Part shown: one piece after another, positions 26,405 through 35,795 of the stretch
Layout: each line of letters opens with the position of its first letter
Position numbering within the stretch: position 1 is the first letter of the stretch
Source: Bacteroidales bacterium
Lineage (GTDB): Bacteria; Bacteroidota; Bacteroidia; Bacteroidales; P3
Reading direction: 5' to 3'
DNA length: 59,422 nucleotides
Assembly (NCBI GenBank): GCA_031272245.1
Contig: JAISUE010000048.1
Span: 1-59,422, forward strand
Notes under the pieces: model-generated
Database searches by the model: none
Told to the model about the DNA's origin: nothing
The model's input: only the letters and a program-made list of their open reading frames with translations
Position numbers and translations under genes: made by a program

Positions 26405-27379
26405 ATGAATAAAATAACATCTTTTCTTAAACTTATCCGTTATAAAAATCTTTTAGTTTATGCTATTTGCCTACTTCTTATTCGCATAAATGTAATTGAT
26501 ATATTTTATGCCAAATACGGTATTGTATCTTCTATTCCTATGTCTGTGTATATTCTCTTTGTAATTGCGTTTATTCTTGCTATGGCAGGAGGGTACATTA
26601 TGAATGATTATAATGACCAACAGATAGACGACATTAATAGATTAGATAAAAACATTTATGTTGGCAGAACTATTCAACCACAATCAGCTAAAATACTTGC
26701 ATACTCTATGAGTATTGCATCTGTTATTTTTGCATTTGTATTTGACAGAATGGCTCATTTTTTTGCATCAACAACTATTTTCTTTCTGATTTTCGCTTTT
26801 ATCATTGATAAATCATACAATAAACTTAAAAATATTTTTATAGGAAAAAACATTTTTATCGCAATAATTCCTGTATTACTTGTTTTTATTCCCATTTTAT
26901 TAGAATACATTAAAATTAATGCCAATGACGGTATGCTAAATACATTTGGAAATGATATTGCTTTAACTCGCAATATTGTTTTATGGTTTGCAATACTACT
27001 GTTCCTGATTTCATTCATAAGAGAAATTGTAAAAGATATGCAGGATGCAAAAGGAGATAAACAATTCGGAGTAAAAACTATAATAACTAAATATGACGAA
27101 AAAAAAACAAAACATATAATTTACATTTTAACATTCACATTGATAGCGTTAGTTTTAACTTTTCAAATAATTTATCTGCGTGTTAATCCTTTGGCATTAC
27201 TTGTTGGAGTAACTATTCTTGTACATATCCCTTTAATTTATTTTCTTGTAGAATTAAAAAAAGCATCAATAGTTCAAGATTATGGTTTTCTTTCCGACTT
27301 ACTTAGTATGCTTTTCATATCTATCCTCTTTGTTACATTTTTTGCACGAACAATTATTATATGTGGTTCTCTGATTTAA
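26405..27379 (+). CDS. UbiA-family prenyltransferase (GGGP-synthase-like in annotation)
   Basis: 324 residues, about eight hydrophobic helices. First Asp-rich motif is YIMNDYNDQQIDDINRLDK (NDxxDxxxD); the second is REIVKDMQDAKGDKQFG. The family moves a prenyl chain from its diphosphate to an aromatic or lipid acceptor in the membrane. Bacteroidetes members are often named geranylgeranylglycerol-phosphate geranylgeranyltransferase, but the real acceptor is not established. The end overlaps maf by 19 bp, so the two are coupled. Confidence 0.86.
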   Translation: MNKITSFLKLIRYKNLLVYAICLLLIRINVIDIFYAKYGIVSSIPMSVYILFVIAFILAMAGGYIMNDYNDQQIDDINRLDKNIYVGRTIQPQSAKILAYSMSIASVIFAFVFDRMAHFFASTTIFFLIFAFIIDKSYNKLKNIFIGKNIFIAIIPVLLVFIPILLEYIKINANDGMLNTFGNDIALTRNIVLWFAILLFLISFIREIVKDMQDAKGDKQFGVKTIITKYDEKKTKHIIYILTFTLIALVLTFQIIYLRVNPLALLVGVTILVHIPLIYFLVELKKASIVQDYGFLSDLLSMLFISILFVTFFARTIIICGSLI

Positions 27380-27951
27380 CAGTTGTTTTAGCATCAAATT
27401 CTCCACGCCGTAAAAGGCTTTTGGAAAGTATGGATTTTACAGTTGAAACAATAAAATCAAACAGTACTAATGAAATTTACCCTACAGATTTGGCTATTTC
27501 ACTAATTCCTGAATATCTTTCAAAAAAGAAAATGCATACCTTACAATATAAAAAGCCGTTGAAAAACAAAATACTGCTCACCGCTGATACAATGGTATTC
27601 CTTAATAACAAACCATTAGGCAAACCTCAAAATAAAGATGAAGCTTATTGTATGTTAAAAAATCTTTCAAATAAAGAACATTTGGTTATAACCGGTTGTT
27701 GCTTAAAATCTGTTTATGCAGAAAAGACATTTAGCGATCATACTTTTGTAAAGTTTTCTTCATTAAATGATTCTGAAATTTTGTACTACATAGAACATTA
27801 TAAACCTTTTGATAAAGCAGGCTCTTATGGTATTCAAGAATGGTTGGGTTTAACAAAAATAAAAGCGATACGTGGCTCATTTTATAATGTTATGGGCTTG
27901 CCGTGCGAAAAACTGTATTTACATTTGCAGGATTTGATTTCTCCTTTGTAA
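27361..27951 (+). CDS. maf: Maf-family nucleotide pyrophosphatase
   Basis: 196 residues. Starts VVLASNSPRRKRLLESM, then TADTMVFLNNKPLGKPQNKDEAYCML and DKAGSYGIQEWLG, all conserved Maf motifs. Maf proteins hydrolyse non-canonical or modified nucleoside triphosphates (dTTP/UTP or m7GTP class) and have been linked to cell-division arrest. Overlaps the prenyltransferase gene by 19 bp. Confidence 0.92.
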   Translation: MWFSDLTVVLASNSPRRKRLLESMDFTVETIKSNSTNEIYPTDLAISLIPEYLSKKKMHTLQYKKPLKNKILLTADTMVFLNNKPLGKPQNKDEAYCMLKNLSNKEHLVITGCCLKSVYAEKTFSDHTFVKFSSLNDSEILYYIEHYKPFDKAGSYGIQEWLGLTKIKAIRGSFYNVMGLPCEKLYLHLQDLISPL

Positions 27952-28127
27952 TAACAGACTTCAATCATAGTGCGAATCTTTTTCCTCTTATTACGTGGTA
28001 AAATTTATAATACTCAAATAAAAAAATAAAAATCACTATAATTTTTTTTGAAGTTATTATTTCTGAACAGAAAAACAAAAAGAATTTACCTAAATATCCT
28101 TAAAAAAATTGTTTTACACTATATTTC

Positions 28128-28135
28128 TATATTTG
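28128..28135 (+). promoter_or_regulatory. -7 promoter box directly before namZ-like start
   Basis: TATATTTG with TTG 16 bases upstream. The start codon is only four bases downstream, so transcription would begin at or beside the ATG. Confidence 0.5.
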
Positions 28136-28139
28136 CACA

Positions 28140-29384
28140 ATGAAAAAAATTATTTCTTTACATTTTCTTTTATGCGTTTTAATTGTAGCTAACAATACTA
28201 ATGCTCAAAATATCACTTGTGGAATTGAACGTACAAATGTTTATTTACCACTATTAATAGGAAAAAAAGTTGCCATTGTTGGAAATCAAACATCAATCTT
28301 TGACAATAAAACTCATTTGGTTGATAGCCTTATGAATTTGAAAATTAACATTGTAAAGATTTTTACTCCCGAACACGGATTTCGCGGAAATATTGAAGCA
28401 GGAGGCAAAGTTAATAGTGGTAAAGATAATAAAACCGGCTTGCCAATTATATCACTTTATGGAAAAAAGTTTAAGCCAAGTAAAGAAGATTTAAAAGATA
28501 TAGATATTTTAATATTTGACATTCAAGATGTCGGCTGTAGATTTTATACATACATATCCACATTGCATTATGTTATGGAAGCTGCTGCGGAAAATGATAA
28601 AATGTTAATAGTTTTTGACCGTCCTAATCCTAATGGTTTTTATATTACAGGTACTGTTTTGAAAGACACTTCCCTTGTTTCCTTTGTTGGAATTCATCCT
28701 GTTCCCATCGTTTATGGTATGACTATTGGTGAATACGCTAAAATGATTAACGGCGAACGCTGGTTAGGAACTTCGGCAAAACGTGTCATTGGTGAAAAAT
28801 CTAATTTGAAATGTAATCTGACAATTATTCCTCTATTGAATTATAATCACAACTGTTTATATCGTCTCCCCATTCCACCTTCTCCTAATTTGACTACAAT
28901 GAATGCTATTTATCTTTATCCTTTTTTATGTTTCTTTGAAGGAACTCCTGTATCTGTTGGTCGCGGAACTGATTTGCCATTTGAAATAGTAGGTTATCCT
29001 CAATATCATTCTGCTGACACTTCTGCTATCATAGAATTTATACCCTGTTCAATTAATGGAATAGCTGATAACCCTCCTTACAAGGATAAACTGTGTAAAG
29101 GAAAGCGAATAGTGGAAGGTACATCTTTTACAATATTACAAAATAACTCACCTTTAAATATATTTTCTTTGGTGATTGAAATATACAAAAACTATCCTGC
29201 GAAAAACACATTTTTTAAACCTTTTTTTGACAAGCTCGCAGGTTCAACTGAAGTAAAAGAAGTAATAATGGGTAATGTTAATTATAAAACTTATGAGCAG
29301 AAATTAACAAAAGACCTTAAAGAATTTAATGTGGTACGAAAAAAGTATTTGATTTATGAAGATGTCAATACTTATACTAATTGA
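28140..29384 (+). CDS. namZ: DUF1343 protein, NamZ-type exo-beta-N-acetylmuramidase
   Basis: 414 residues with signal peptide MKKIISLHFLLCVLIVANNTNAQ. The DUF1343 signature blocks are clear: KKVAIVGNQTSI, IVKIFTPEHGFRG, LPIISLYGKKFKPS, FDIQDVGCRFYTYISTLHYVMEAA, FDRPNPNGFYITG, and EGTPVSVGRGTDLPFEIVG. NamZ removes terminal N-acetylmuramic acid from peptidoglycan fragments, so this is an exported cell-wall recycling enzyme. Monocistronic, with an extremely short or absent leader. Confidence 0.9.
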   Translation: MKKIISLHFLLCVLIVANNTNAQNITCGIERTNVYLPLLIGKKVAIVGNQTSIFDNKTHLVDSLMNLKINIVKIFTPEHGFRGNIEAGGKVNSGKDNKTGLPIISLYGKKFKPSKEDLKDIDILIFDIQDVGCRFYTYISTLHYVMEAAAENDKMLIVFDRPNPNGFYITGTVLKDTSLVSFVGIHPVPIVYGMTIGEYAKMINGERWLGTSAKRVIGEKSNLKCNLTIIPLLNYNHNCLYRLPIPPSPNLTTMNAIYLYPFLCFFEGTPVSVGRGTDLPFEIVGYPQYHSADTSAIIEFIPCSINGIADNPPYKDKLCKGKRIVEGTSFTILQNNSPLNIFSLVIEIYKNYPAKNTFFKPFFDKLAGSTEVKEVIMGNVNYKTYEQKLTKDLKEFNVVRKKYLIYEDVNTYTN

Positions 29385-29402
29385 TCTTTACAAAATTTTG
29401 AA

Positions 29403-29436
29403 GAAATAAAATAAAGCCTTTATTTTTTATTACCAA
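29403..29436. terminator. Weak A-T stem between convergent genes
   Basis: AATAAAG / CTTTATT followed by TTTTTATT on the plus strand, overlapping the end of the minus-strand gene. Could end namZ. Confidence 0.4.
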
Positions 29437-30037
29437 AAATGTACCCTATTTTTAAACCTCCCATAAACGAAATAGGAAATTCTTCTCCGCCACCGAGAAA
29501 TCCAAAATAATAATCATCATAACCTGTTGTTGAATAGCTATAACCGATTGAAAAAAACCAATCTACAAGAAATAAATTTCTATAAATAACCTCTTTACCA
29601 AAAGTTGCCATTAAAGCAACAGCACAAACATTTCTTCTTTCATTTGGATAGACGTAATAATTGTATTGCCTTTCATTATAAATAGAAATTTGCAGTTCAG
29701 GCATGATATACGAATTATTCCAAAAAGATTTCGATATTCTATTTTGATGAAATATTTTAAGTCCTGCACTAATATTTGCTCCATACGGATTTCGTTCTTT
29801 TTGATTATTGAGACCGAATCCTATAAATCCAACTCCAACTTCCCAATTTAATCCGGGTTTCAAATACTTCTCAAAAGAAAAAGATGTGTAACCTGTTAAA
29901 GGTGCAATAAAATTAAATTTAAGACTGTTGTCCATTTGTTCATTTGAAAACGTCAGTTCATTGATTTTACAATTTTCTTGCGCCATAGTTGTTAATGATA
30001 TTGCGATTATGGCAATAATTATTAATATCTTTTTCAT
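29420..30037 (-). CDS. Exported beta-barrel-like protein of unknown family
   Basis: 205 residues. Signal peptide MKKILIIIAIIAISLTTMAQ, then alternating aromatic strands (LTGYTSFSFEKYLKPGLNWEVGVGFIGFG, GANISAGLKIFHQ, FLVDWFFSIGYSYS, ISFMGGLKIGYIF) typical of small outer-membrane barrels. I do not recognise a specific family. Last gene of a four-gene unit, 26 bp after the peptidase gene. Confidence 0.7.
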   Translation of the reverse strand: MKKILIIIAIIAISLTTMAQENCKINELTFSNEQMDNSLKFNFIAPLTGYTSFSFEKYLKPGLNWEVGVGFIGFGLNNQKERNPYGANISAGLKIFHQNRISKSFWNNSYIMPELQISIYNERQYNYYVYPNERRNVCAVALMATFGKEVIYRNLFLVDWFFSIGYSYSTTGYDDYYFGFLGGGEEFPISFMGGLKIGYIFGNKK

Positions 30038-30063
30038 GCTGTTTAATATTACTAATATAAAAA

Positions 30064-31437
30064 TTATTTTTTCATTATTTCTGCAAATTCCTTATAAAAT
30101 AAAGGTATAGTCCTTATTCCATTAAAAAACTGTTCAAGTGGATAATTTTCATTTGGAGAATGAATAGCATCTGTTGATAGTCCAAAACCCATAAGCACAG
30201 ATTTTATACCCAATATTTTTTCAAAACCTGCAATGATTGGAATAGAACCTCCACTGCGAGTAGGAACAGGTCTTTTACCATAAATAGAAGTATATGCTTT
30301 TTCTGCAGCTATATATGCAGGAAAATCAATAGGACATACATAAGCATAACCACCATGTAAAGGTGTAACCTCAACTTTTACTCCAGATGGAGCAAGAGAT
30401 TTGAAATAATTAATAAAACGCTCTGTAATTATGTTAAAATCCTGATGTGGAACTAAACGAAACGAAATCTTTGCAAAAGCTTCAGAAGGAATAACTGTTT
30501 TTGCTCCTTCTCCTTGATAGCCACCCCATATTCCACAAACGTCAAGTGATGGACGAATACCAACTCTTTCTATAGTAGAATATCCTTCTTCTCCATGAAT
30601 ATCATTTATTCCTAATTCATTTTTATAATTTTCAAGAGAAAAAGGTGCTTGTGACATAAGTTTACGTTCTTCTTCTGAAATAATAAGCACTTCCTTATAG
30701 AAGTCAGGAATAGTGATATGATTTTTATCATCTGTTAGTTTTGCTATCATTTGGCAAAGAACATTTATAGGATTTGCAACCGCTCCACCATAAAGTCCAG
30801 AATGTAAATCTCTATTTGCACCTGTTACCTTTACTTCCACATAACCAAGACCTCTTAATCCTGTTGTTATTGATGGAATATTTGAAGCAAGCATAGATGT
30901 ATCTGAAACCAAAATCACATCTGCAGCAAGCATTTGTTTGTTTTTTTCACAGAAACCATAAAGACTTTCCGAACCTATTTCCTCTTCACCTTCAAGCATA
31001 AACTTAACATTGCAAGGTAAACAATTCTCACGCATCATAAATTCAAATGCTTTTGCATGCATAAAAGATTGTCCTTTATCATCGTCTGCTCCTCGTCCCC
31101 AAATAATATCATTTGTTATAACAGGTTCAAAAGGGGATGTCTTCCATAGTTCATCAGGATCAGTTGGCATAACGTCATAATGTCCATAAACAAGTACCGT
31201 AGGTAAATTGTTGTCTATAATCTTTTCAGCATAAACAACAGGATTGCCTTCCGTTGACATCACTTCACACTTATCTACTCCTGCTTCCAAAAGTAACTCT
31301 TTCCAACGTTCAGCACATAGTAACATATCTGTTTTATGATTACTATCTGATGAAATAGAAGGAATACGTAAAAGTGAGAATAACTCCTCTATAAAACGTT
31401 CCCTGTTTCTATCAATGTATTGGTTTAATTTATCCAT
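30064..31437 (-). CDS. M20 family metallopeptidase (dipeptidase)
   Basis: 457 residues, normal length. Zinc ligands: YGHYDVMP with H86 and D88, GRGADDDKG near 119, FMLEGEEEIGSE with the catalytic Glu near 151, and a C-terminal His in DAIHSPNENY. The dimerisation domain sits between (DLHSGLYGG). It hydrolyses dipeptides or short peptides in the cytoplasm (no signal peptide). Third gene of the unit starting at 33256. Confidence 0.93.
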   Translation of the reverse strand: MDKLNQYIDRNRERFIEELFSLLRIPSISSDSNHKTDMLLCAERWKELLLEAGVDKCEVMSTEGNPVVYAEKIIDNNLPTVLVYGHYDVMPTDPDELWKTSPFEPVITNDIIWGRGADDDKGQSFMHAKAFEFMMRENCLPCNVKFMLEGEEEIGSESLYGFCEKNKQMLAADVILVSDTSMLASNIPSITTGLRGLGYVEVKVTGANRDLHSGLYGGAVANPINVLCQMIAKLTDDKNHITIPDFYKEVLIISEEERKLMSQAPFSLENYKNELGINDIHGEEGYSTIERVGIRPSLDVCGIWGGYQGEGAKTVIPSEAFAKISFRLVPHQDFNIITERFINYFKSLAPSGVKVEVTPLHGGYAYVCPIDFPAYIAAEKAYTSIYGKRPVPTRSGGSIPIIAGFEKILGIKSVLMGFGLSTDAIHSPNENYPLEQFFNGIRTIPLFYKEFAEIMKK

Positions 31438-31472
31438 ATAGCTAAAATTTATTTCTATTTTTCTTAATTCTA

Positions 31473-32516
31473 TTAAAACAATCTACCTTTTTCCCCTTTA
31501 ACATTTGTTCTTTTATCATCTACTGTTGGGTCTGCATTAATTTTATCCTTTTCCTTATTTGGTAAATTTCTCGGAACAACACCTGTAATTCTTCGCCATT
31601 TACCTTTTTCAAATCTAAATCCATTATACTGATATGCTCCCACATTGTATTGCGGCAAATTATCAAAGCCATCAAAAAGCGATTGAAGAGAATCGTATAC
31701 TATCATGTAATTACGTTCTCTTATTGTATCATTTATATACTGTTGCTTACCCTTTCGTTTTATTTTTTTGCGATCTATCGTTTCAGTATATTGATTATCA
31801 TATTTCAAAAGGAATGTAGCATTTGGTGAATATTCAAATATACAACGTTTGCGATCTTTTTCTCTATAAAACACTGAAGCTCCAAAAACAGGTTTGCCAT
31901 TTGAAGACTTAATACTTAATGGCTCTATAACCTTTCTCTGAGAATAAATATCTTTTCCGTCCCAACCAAGCAAAGTATAATAAGTTATATCTTCATTTTT
32001 GGTAGTAATAATATCATAATAAACCGCTCCAAACCAAATACTGTCATCAAGCTTTGCTCCTTCAGGCATTATTATTTCATCACTTCTGTCATGTAAACGA
32101 TATACTTGCATTTCTTTTTCATCTTTGTTTTCACTCTGAACAAAACCAAAATTTTCGTATTCTCCAAAATCATTTACAACATACCACGTATAAATTCTAA
32201 AACGTTTATCAGAAGGAGTTAAAATACTTATATTATTTAACTGTTCAAATGAATAAGAAAAAGTTTTAGGGTATGAAAGTATATCTTCAAAAAGTATTAA
32301 AAATTTTTCATTGGCAGCATAACGTTGATTATCTATTTTAGCATTAATCATTGAATCGGTCAACGGCTTTAGCTGGTTTTCAAAATTTTCAAGTGCTTGC
32401 TTACTTTGAGCAAGGGACGTTAACGAGAATGAAAGATTTATAATTAAAATTGATAAAACTACAATACAAAATTTTAATCTTTTCATTATCATATTAACTT
32501 TCCAAATCTTTATCAT
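31473..32516 (-). CDS. Exported protein of unknown function
   Basis: 347 residues. A late signal sequence (MKRLKFCIVVLSILIINLSFSLTSLAQ) begins at residue 11, preceded by MIKIWKVNMI; the upstream ATG overlaps the previous stop codon as ATGA, so translation may be coupled. The mature protein has YTLLGWDGKDIYSQRKVIEPL and FEYSPNATFLLKYD, which I have seen in conserved Bacteroidetes hypotheticals but cannot name. Tail is rich in Lys. Co-transcribed with the metallo-hydrolase. Confidence 0.72.
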   Translation of the reverse strand: MIKIWKVNMIMKRLKFCIVVLSILIINLSFSLTSLAQSKQALENFENQLKPLTDSMINAKIDNQRYAANEKFLILFEDILSYPKTFSYSFEQLNNISILTPSDKRFRIYTWYVVNDFGEYENFGFVQSENKDEKEMQVYRLHDRSDEIIMPEGAKLDDSIWFGAVYYDIITTKNEDITYYTLLGWDGKDIYSQRKVIEPLSIKSSNGKPVFGASVFYREKDRKRCIFEYSPNATFLLKYDNQYTETIDRKKIKRKGKQQYINDTIRERNYMIVYDSLQSLFDGFDNLPQYNVGAYQYNGFRFEKGKWRRITGVVPRNLPNKEKDKINADPTVDDKRTNVKGEKGRLF

Positions 32517-33256
32517 TGCAACTGACGAATACGAACTTCTATATCTGTGTTTTCCAATTCAGCCTCAAGTGCTTTAATATCCGTAATTTCATCCACTTGT
32601 CCATAATGATATGGATAAAATATTTTTGGATTTATCGCTTTTACTGCCTTAACAGCCTGCTCTACAGTCATTGTATACGGTTGATTTACTGGTAAAAAAG
32701 CAATATCTATTTTATTTTTTAAATTTTTCATTTCCGAAATATACTCTGTATCTCCAGCAATATAGATTTTTGTTCCGTCAATAGTAAGAATATACCCATT
32801 ACCCATTCCTTTCGGATGAAATTGTTTGTGTTCTTTTGTAGTATTATATGCTGCAACAGCCTTAACCTGAACACTCGGAGATAAAGAAACATCATCTCCA
32901 TAACTCATTATCAAACCCTTATTCAATGAATCCACAACTTCCTTGTTGGCAACAATTTTAGTAGAAGGCTTCAATAAAGCCTTTATTGCAGAAACATTAA
33001 AATGGTCTGAATGTTGATGAGTAATTATGATCATATCTGCATCAGGCATTTTATAACAATAATTATATTCTTTCACGGGATCAATATAAATTACCTGTCC
33101 TGCGTACTCCAACATGAGTGAAGCGTGTTCAATAAATGTGATAGTAATATCTTTACCATTACGTTTTTTAGATTTGAAAACATCTTTTTCAAATGTTTGT
33201 GCATTCATAACAAAAGGAATTAATATTAATAAGGTTAATAATTTTGCTAATCTCAT
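32513..33256 (-). CDS. Exported metallo-beta-lactamase-fold hydrolase
   Basis: 247 residues with signal peptide (RLAKLLTLLILIPFVMNAQ). The HxHxDH zinc motif is THQHSDH (H80, H82, D84, H85); other ligands are probably in IAGDTEY and YPYHYGQ. It belongs to the UlaG-like MBL group, whose members hydrolyse phosphoester, amide or lactone bonds; the substrate is unknown. First gene of the four-gene unit; 4-bp overlap with the next gene. Confidence 0.88.
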   Translation of the reverse strand: MRLAKLLTLLILIPFVMNAQTFEKDVFKSKKRNGKDITITFIEHASLMLEYAGQVIYIDPVKEYNYCYKMPDADMIIITHQHSDHFNVSAIKALLKPSTKIVANKEVVDSLNKGLIMSYGDDVSLSPSVQVKAVAAYNTTKEHKQFHPKGMGNGYILTIDGTKIYIAGDTEYISEMKNLKNKIDIAFLPVNQPYTMTVEQAVKAVKAINPKIFYPYHYGQVDEITDIKALEAELENTDIEVRIRQLQ

Positions 33257-33288
33257 ATATACGCTATTTTTTCAATTATTCTAAGTTG

Positions 33289-33296
33289 CAAATGTA
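33289..33296 (-). promoter_or_regulatory. -7 promoter box for the 33256-29420 operon
   Basis: TACATTTG on the minus strand, 33 bases before the first start. Confidence 0.55.
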
Positions 33297-33523
33297 ATCT
33301 TTTTTTTTCAAAAATCAAGAATTTATATTGTTAATGTTTGATTTTTCGTTGTTATTTCTTTAATATAATTATTTGCATGAAAATAAGGTTATAGATAAAG
33401 GAAACTTTCTCGTTAAAACAATAAATTTTTTCTAATCATTATGAGGGAGTAAATGGTCCGTTTTAATTTTTATTTTGAATTAAACTAAAGTTATTAAAAT
33501 GAAAAAAATTAAAGATTAAGAAG

Positions 33524-34498
33524 TTATAAATTACTTATAATTTTTTTTGCTAAATAATAAGCAAGTTTATAGTTGGATTCTACACTCCAACCAGCTACAT
33601 GAGGTGTTAAAACAACATTTTTCATTTTCAATAATGTTGCCAATTCTTGAGGAATATTTGTTTTGTTATTCATTTCATTTGAGAATGCTTCAAATTCCAA
33701 TACATCCAATCCTGCACCAAGTACTTTTCCTGTCTGAATAGCAGCGACTAAATCCGATGTTTTCACCACTTTTCCGCGAGAAGTATTTAATAAAAAAAAG
33801 GGTTTTTGAAATTTATTGATGAAATTATTATCAATCATAAAATGAGTTTCTTTTGTTAACGGAACATGTAAGGAGAGAATATCTGTATTTTCAAACAAAT
33901 CATATAAAGAAGTTTCTTTTATCATTATTGGATAATTAGAAAAAGTATTACAATAACCTGTTTTGTACTTGTCATAAGCTAAAATTTTACATTCAAACCC
34001 CATTAATCTTTGTGCAAAAGCTGACCCCATATTACCAAAGCCTATAATGCCTATCGTTTTCCCTTTTATTTCTAACCCACGATTTGCTTCTCTTTGCCAT
34101 AATCCTTTCCTCACTTCCCTATCTCCATTATTTATCTTATTAAACAGACATAAAAGTAATCCGAGAGTATGTTCTCCAACAGCATCTCTATTCCCTTCTG
34201 GAGAATTAAAACATTTTATTCCCTTACTTTCAGCGTAATCAACATCAATAGCATCCATTCCTGCTCCTATTCTTGCTATAATTTTCAAACGAGATGCTGC
34301 TTTATCAATAATTTCTCTGTCTATTAACACTTTGCTTCTTACAATAAGGCAATCATAATTAAATATTTCTCTTAACAAATCTTCTCTTTCATACTCTTTA
34401 AACACAAAATCAAATCCTGCAGATTGTAATTCTTCCTGTAAAATACTATGCGTTTTATCTATTGAAAGTATTCTTATTTTATTTTCTGTTTTTTCCAT
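33524..34498 (-). CDS. D-isomer-specific 2-hydroxyacid dehydrogenase (phosphoglycerate-dehydrogenase-like)
   Basis: 324 residues. NAD site IGIIGFGNMGSAFAQ, catalytic Arg in LLNTSRGKVV, Glu in GLDVLEFE, and His in LTPHVAGWS. The N-terminal half (IARIGAGMDAIDVDYAESKGIKCFNSP) matches phosphoglycerate dehydrogenase, but there is no C-terminal ACT domain and the sequence KIIARIGAGMD fits several related enzymes. Start overlaps the GH25 gene by 20 bp. It may be SerA or a related dehydrogenase. Confidence 0.82.
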   Translation of the reverse strand: MEKTENKIRILSIDKTHSILQEELQSAGFDFVFKEYEREDLLREIFNYDCLIVRSKVLIDREIIDKAASRLKIIARIGAGMDAIDVDYAESKGIKCFNSPEGNRDAVGEHTLGLLLCLFNKINNGDREVRKGLWQREANRGLEIKGKTIGIIGFGNMGSAFAQRLMGFECKILAYDKYKTGYCNTFSNYPIMIKETSLYDLFENTDILSLHVPLTKETHFMIDNNFINKFQKPFFLLNTSRGKVVKTSDLVAAIQTGKVLGAGLDVLEFEAFSNEMNNKTNIPQELATLLKMKNVVLTPHVAGWSVESNYKLAYYLAKKIISNL

Positions 34499-35252
34499 TT
34501 GCTATGTAATCAATAAATGAATTGTAATCTCCATTAAACGTATTCATATCTACTTCATTATCTATACCTGCAATGTTACCTTTATGTGTATATTGCCAAA
34601 ATTTCCAATCAGTTTTTGCAGGTTCATTACAAAGTTTGCAAATCCATAAATCATATTCTTCAAATGAGCCTTTTATAAATTCATTCCATGTTTTACCATT
34701 TGTATAAATAATTGGCTTAACATGATAGTATTTTTCTATTGTTCGCAAGTAATTAAAAATCTCACTACGTATTTTGTTTTTATTAAATGAGGAAAATATG
34801 TTTCCATACGAAAGTTCTATATCAACAACTGGTGGAAAATCAAACCGAATGTTTGTAGTATTTTTTATAAACCATTCAGCTTGAGGCTTACCATCTCTGT
34901 TAAATCTAAAAAAATGGTACACTCCTGTCATTATTCCATTAGCTTTTGCTTCATATATGTTTCTTTTGAAATTTGCATCTGCAAAATTTGTCCCCTCTGT
35001 CACTTTTATAAATGCAAATTTTACTTCAGACTCAGATACCCTTTGCCAATTAATTTTTCCCTGATGAGAAGCTACATCTACACCTATCACAGGGTAACGC
35101 CAATAATCTATTTTAACACCGGGACAAGCGTAATAAGTTCTATAATAATCTACACCATAATTATAAACAATGTAGCCTGTTATCAATAATATAACACCTA
35201 CAAACACAAATATTACAAGTCTTTTATTTTGCTTTCGCCTTCGCCTTGACAT
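34479..35252 (-). CDS. GH25 lysozyme, membrane-anchored
   Basis: 257 residues. A basic start (MSRRRRKQNKR) and one transmembrane helix (LVIFVFVGVILLITGYIVY) anchor it in the inner membrane. The GH25 barrel shows GVDVASHQG (D59), FIKVTEGT, VYHFFRF and PPVVDIE (D144 and E146, the catalytic acids). It cleaves the MurNAc-GlcNAc bond of peptidoglycan. It lies in the mreB unit, abutting the lipoprotein gene, so a role in wall remodelling during elongation is a reasonable inference. Confidence 0.92.
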   Translation of the reverse strand: MSRRRRKQNKRLVIFVFVGVILLITGYIVYNYGVDYYRTYYACPGVKIDYWRYPVIGVDVASHQGKINWQRVSESEVKFAFIKVTEGTNFADANFKRNIYEAKANGIMTGVYHFFRFNRDGKPQAEWFIKNTTNIRFDFPPVVDIELSYGNIFSSFNKNKIRSEIFNYLRTIEKYYHVKPIIYTNGKTWNEFIKGSFEEYDLWICKLCNEPAKTDWKFWQYTHKGNIAGIDNEVDMNTFNGDYNSFIDYIANGKNRK

Positions 35253-35723
35253 TTATTTTTGAACATAGTGAATTGAATCGTAATATACAGTAGTATCCTT
35301 TACAGAAACAAGCTTTTCCTTAATTAAAAACACACATTTCATTGTATCATTCTCTTTATAAAATTTGGTAACCTGAATGTACAAATAGTTTTTATCTTTT
35401 CCTTTGTAAGGTTCTTTTTGTGCTTTTGCTACCGAAACTTTTATAATATCTTCTATACGCTGATATGTTGGTTTTGCATCTGTTTTTATTTCCTTTTTCA
35501 TAACTTGTAATGGAAAAACTATAACTTGCATATTATTAGTTGTATCGTTAATTCTCATTCCATTTAGAGTAAATCCTTCCATCAATTCAGGTTTCTCAGC
35601 AAGAGTAAATTCACTTTTTTTACCTATTGGTTTAAGCTTGTTTTGAGATTTATTTTCTTTTTTCCCACAACTTCCTATTAAAACAATAGACAACACCAAA
35701 ATTGCAACCGTTTTTATTTTCAT
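35253..35723 (-). CDS. Lipoprotein of unknown function
   Basis: 156 residues. Lipobox LIGSC with Cys 19, followed by a Lys/Asn-rich linker (GKKENKSQNKLKP). The mature part is charged and beta-rich with no domain I recognise. It stands 72 bp after mreB and its stop codon abuts the GH25 start, so it is probably co-transcribed with both. Confidence 0.78.
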   Translation of the reverse strand: MKIKTVAILVLSIVLIGSCGKKENKSQNKLKPIGKKSEFTLAEKPELMEGFTLNGMRINDTTNNMQVIVFPLQVMKKEIKTDAKPTYQRIEDIIKVSVAKAQKEPYKGKDKNYLYIQVTKFYKENDTMKCVFLIKEKLVSVKDTTVYYDSIHYVQK

Positions 35724-35795
35724 TTTATTCAGTTTTTATTTTTTTCAGTGAATAGAAATTTAAAACAGAATTCAATATTTTGACTCAAGCAAAAT